Shown in pieces: positions 6,292 through 8,500 of a stretch of DNA of 8,500 nucleotides. Source of the stretch: Desulfonatronum sp. (GTDB taxonomy: Bacteria > Desulfobacterota > Desulfovibrionia > Desulfovibrionales > Desulfonatronaceae); NCBI GenBank assembly GCA_007127655.1, contig SKYX01000213.1:1-8500 (forward strand), in the 5' to 3' direction. Numbering within the stretch: the first letter of the stretch is position 1; each line of letters starts with the position of its first letter. The notes beneath the pieces were generated by a model that was not told the DNA's origin, made no database searches, and saw only the letters and a list, made by a program, of their open reading frames with translations. The position numbers and the translations under genes were made by a program.

Positions 6292-7464
6292 CTAAGCCTG
6301 CGGCTTGGGAGATCTGCCGATGTGCCGCGCATACCCCAGGGCCACCGTGCGGTAGACCAGGTGCGCCAGCTTGGACCACGGCAGGTAGGCGAAGAGCATG
6401 AAAATGCTCACCAAGTGAATGTAGTACATCGGATAGGCCGCGCCGGGAACATTGGCCAATCGCAGCAGCTGGCTGAACATTCCGGAGAGGGCAACGACCC
6501 AGATCACGCCCAGCAAGTACCAGTCGTAATAGGAGGATTTGAACTTGGCATCCTCGAGGTTCAAGCGCCGCTTAGTCACCAGCACCAAGCCGACGATCAG
6601 GGCGATGGATGCAATATTGGCCAAGATCTTAAAGGGGTTCCACAGGCTCATGGGAGTCATCAAATCCCAGCCGGTGAACACGCCCAGCCAGTAGGCAACG
6701 CCCACGTAGGCGGTCACGATGAATAGGCCGACAAATCCGAAGAAGATGCCCATATGCCCGTAATAGCGATCCGTGTTGTCTCCACCGCACTCTTTCCATT
6801 TCGTATGGGAGAGAATCTCGTCGATGATCACCTGCCATGTGGATTTGAGCACGGTCAGTACGGGCACCCCGCCTATGGGTGCTTGAGGTGAATCATTGAA
6901 GGTTTTGATCAGGGAGAGCACACCTCGGACAAAAATCACCAAAACGGCCACGGCGATCAAGCCGAACAGCGGGTCAATAAACGCTGTCTGAGGAAAGACC
7001 AAGCGGTACAGTACCTGGCCGTTCTCATCCACCGGCGTACCGAAAAAGCCGGAGGTCACGAACCAGGCGATCAGAAAGATCAACGCGGGGATACCGGCCA
7101 AGATCGGCAGGTACTTGGACGAACTCATGAACTTGCCCATGATCGTGGGCTGGGCCACGTTCTGGTAGGCCATGTTGCGCATGGCCGCCATCAGGTCCGC
7201 GGGTTTCGCCCCGCGGGGGCACTGATCAGAACATGTTCCACAATTATGGCAAAGCCACATGTCCAGGTCGCCGACCAGCTTGTCCTTCAAGCCCCACTGC
7301 GCCCAGATCATCTCCTTGCGCGGATAGGGATTATCCTCCGGCGACAGGGGGCAGACCACGGAACACGTGGCGCATTGATAGCATTTCTTGAGTGATTCGC
7401 CGCCCGCGGCCTGCATCTCCTGAATAAACTGCAGATCGGGCTCAATGCGTTTAACTTGTGCCAT
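6292..7464 (-). CDS. qmoC: Quinone-interacting membrane-bound oxidoreductase subunit QmoC
   Basis: QmoC is the membrane subunit of QmoABC, which moves electrons between menaquinone and APS reductase in dissimilatory sulfate reduction. It is a natural fusion of an HdrC-like iron-sulfur domain and an HdrE-like cytochrome b domain. Two [4Fe-4S] motifs are visible: C28-C31-C34-C38 (CYQCATCSVVCP) and C72-C75-C78-C82 (CHNCGTCSDQCP). About six membrane segments follow: near 121-140, 163-186, 236-260, 278-298, 314-333 and 346-366. His237, His350 and possibly His220 or His368 are candidate heme b ligands. At 390 residues it is the normal length. The ATG at 7462-7464 has a near-perfect Shine-Dalgarno that overlaps the qmoB stop codon. 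The gene ends at TAG 6292-6294 and is followed by a strong terminator, with no further qmo gene. Confidence 0.96.
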   Translation of the reverse strand: MAQVKRIEPDLQFIQEMQAAGGESLKKCYQCATCSVVCPLSPEDNPYPRKEMIWAQWGLKDKLVGDLDMWLCHNCGTCSDQCPRGAKPADLMAAMRNMAYQNVAQPTIMGKFMSSSKYLPILAGIPALIFLIAWFVTSGFFGTPVDENGQVLYRLVFPQTAFIDPLFGLIAVAVLVIFVRGVLSLIKTFNDSPQAPIGGVPVLTVLKSTWQVIIDEILSHTKWKECGGDNTDRYYGHMGIFFGFVGLFIVTAYVGVAYWLGVFTGWDLMTPMSLWNPFKILANIASIALIVGLVLVTKRRLNLEDAKFKSSYYDWYLLGVIWVVALSGMFSQLLRLANVPGAAYPMYYIHLVSIFMLFAYLPWSKLAHLVYRTVALGYARHIGRSPKPQA

Positions 7465-7470
7465 ATTCCG

Positions 7471-7480
7471 TCACCTCCTA
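7471..7480 (-). promoter_or_regulatory. Strong Shine-Dalgarno of qmoC overlapping the qmoB stop
   Basis: The complement of 7471-7480 reads TAGGAGGTGA, of which nine bases match the anti-Shine-Dalgarno end of 16S rRNA. Its TAG is the qmoB stop codon, and the qmoC ATG lies 6 nt past the final A. This arrangement favours translational coupling and equal output of the two subunits. Confidence 0.9.
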
Positions 7481-8500
7481 GAAGCCTTTGTATGGGTTGG
7501 CGCCGATATCGTCGATGATGTGGTTCATGAAATCGTCGATCATCTGCGGAATCTTGTCGTATTCGTCTATGGCCACCTGCTTCTGCTGGACACGTTCCGG
7601 CTCCAACTGCAAGCGTCCGAGGGTCTCCGCGATATTCTCCATGCGCTTGTTGCAGAGTTCGCTGCCCCTGGCGAAGTGACACTGGTAGTCGTCGCCGTAT
7701 TTGCAGCCCAGCAGTAGGACGCCGTCTATGCCCTTGGACATGGAGTCAGCGACCCAGATGCTGTTGATGGAGCCCAGGCAACGGACGGAGATAAACCGGA
7801 CGTACGGCGACCACTTCTTGCCTTGGAACGCGGCCATGTCCAGGGCGGGGTACGCGTCGTTCTCGCAGACAAACACGATGACCCGCGGACCGCCTTCATC
7901 AATGTCGTCCGGGACCTCGTTTTCCTTGATCATCGAGGCAATCATGTCCACGTTGTATTCATCGAAGGAGATCACGCGTTCCGGACACGCCCCCAGGCAG
8001 GTTCCGCAGCGGCGGCAACGGGTCGGGTTGGGCTGCGGCGTACCCTTTTCATCGTCGTCCAGGGCGCCGAAGGGACATTCCTCGGTGCAGCGCTTACACT
8101 GGGTGCACCGGACCATGTTGAACTTGGGAAAGGAGATGTCTCCGGACCGCGGATGCACGGCCATTCCGCGGTTGATGGACTCAAGGCACTGGATGGCCTT
8201 GAGCATGGCTCCAGACGCGTCGTCCTCCGCGGCGCCCATGAGCATGGGCTGGTGCACGCAGCCGGCGGAATAAACGCCAGTCCGCCGTGTCTCGTAAGGG
8301 AAACAGATGTAGTTGGAGTCGGCGAAGCCGTTGAACAGGTTCAAATCCGGAAAGGCCGGTCCCTGCCGGTAGGCGAAGTTCATGATCGGCTCCGCCAGGG
8401 TCGTGGGAACCATGCCCGTGGCCAGCACCAGAACGTCGACCTTGATCTCCACGGGTTCGCCAAGCAGGGTGTTTTCCGCCTGGACGATGATCCCGCCGTC
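7478..8500 (-). CDS. qmoB: Quinone-interacting oxidoreductase subunit QmoB (3' part; N-terminus outside the window)
   Basis: QmoB is the cytoplasmic HdrA-like flavoprotein of QmoABC with a C-terminal MvhD-like domain. The frame is open to the window edge, and 340 residues are visible of a family length near 750. The fragment begins in the end of the FAD domain (VDVLVLATGMVPTT, about 21-34). Two ferredoxin-type [4Fe-4S] motifs follow: CTQCKRCTEECP (C132, C135, C138, C142) and CRRCGTCLGACP (C162, C165, C168, C172). The MvhD-like domain runs from about 205 and has cysteines in FVCENDAY (C212), VRCLGS (C241), LLGCKYG (C266) and YQCHF (C274), suited to a [2Fe-2S] cluster. The usual second Cys of the first MvhD motif is replaced (CEND). 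The stop, TAG at 7478-7480, lies inside the qmoC ribosome binding site. The GTG at 8450-8452 is an internal Val, not the start. qmoA and perhaps aprBA should lie beyond the right edge. Confidence 0.96.
   Translation of the reverse strand, partial: DGGIIVQAENTLLGEPVEIKVDVLVLATGMVPTTLAEPIMNFAYRQGPAFPDLNLFNGFADSNYICFPYETRRTGVYSAGCVHQPMLMGAAEDDASGAMLKAIQCLESINRGMAVHPRSGDISFPKFNMVRCTQCKRCTEECPFGALDDDEKGTPQPNPTRCRRCGTCLGACPERVISFDEYNVDMIASMIKENEVPDDIDEGGPRVIVFVCENDAYPALDMAAFQGKKWSPYVRFISVRCLGSINSIWVADSMSKGIDGVLLLGCKYGDDYQCHFARGSELCNKRMENIAETLGRLQLEPERVQQKQVAIDEYDKIPQMIDDFMNHIIDDIGANPYKGF

Overview
This 8.5 kb window comes from a GC-rich Gram-negative bacterium, most likely a sulfate-reducing deltaproteobacterium of the Desulfovibrionales type. 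The strongest taxonomic clue is qmoB-qmoC on the minus strand, which encode subunits of the quinone-interacting oxidoreductase that feeds electrons to APS reductase in sulfate reducers. An lpxC gene shows that the cell makes lipid A. A Desulfonatronum- or Desulfovibrio-like host would fit, but I cannot fix the genus by eye.

Layout, left to right. (1) Plus strand, 1-2219: the 3' part of mnmA (2-thiolation of tRNA U34), then mtaB (methylthiolation of t6A37), 29 bp apart. (2) Minus strand, 2095-2493: a small unassigned protein with a CxxC motif, convergent with mtaB and overlapping its last 125 bp. (3) Minus strand, 6220 down to 2640: a probable transcription unit rpmE-prfA-prmC-lpxC. It starts at a good sigma-70-type promoter (6192-6220) and ends at a strong intrinsic terminator (2640-2670). 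(4) Minus strand, 8500 down to 6236: the 3' part of qmoB and all of qmoC, joined by a near-perfect Shine-Dalgarno that overlaps the qmoB stop, and closed by a strong terminator at 6236-6268.

Functional links. MnmA and MtaB both add sulfur to the tRNA anticodon loop. PrfA (release factor 1) is the substrate of PrmC, which methylates its GGQ glutamine. RpmE is a ribosomal protein, so the middle unit is mainly about translation, with the committed step of lipid A synthesis (LpxC) at its 3' end. QmoB and QmoC belong to dissimilatory sulfate respiration; qmoA and probably aprBA would lie beyond the right edge.

I see no mobile element, CRISPR array, RNA gene or clearly new system. The points most worth a second look are the convergent mtaB overlap, a leader with three stem-loops before prfA, a Leu in the PrmC NPPY motif, and the lack of a qmoD-like gene after qmoC. 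No gene-free stretch exceeds 300 bases.
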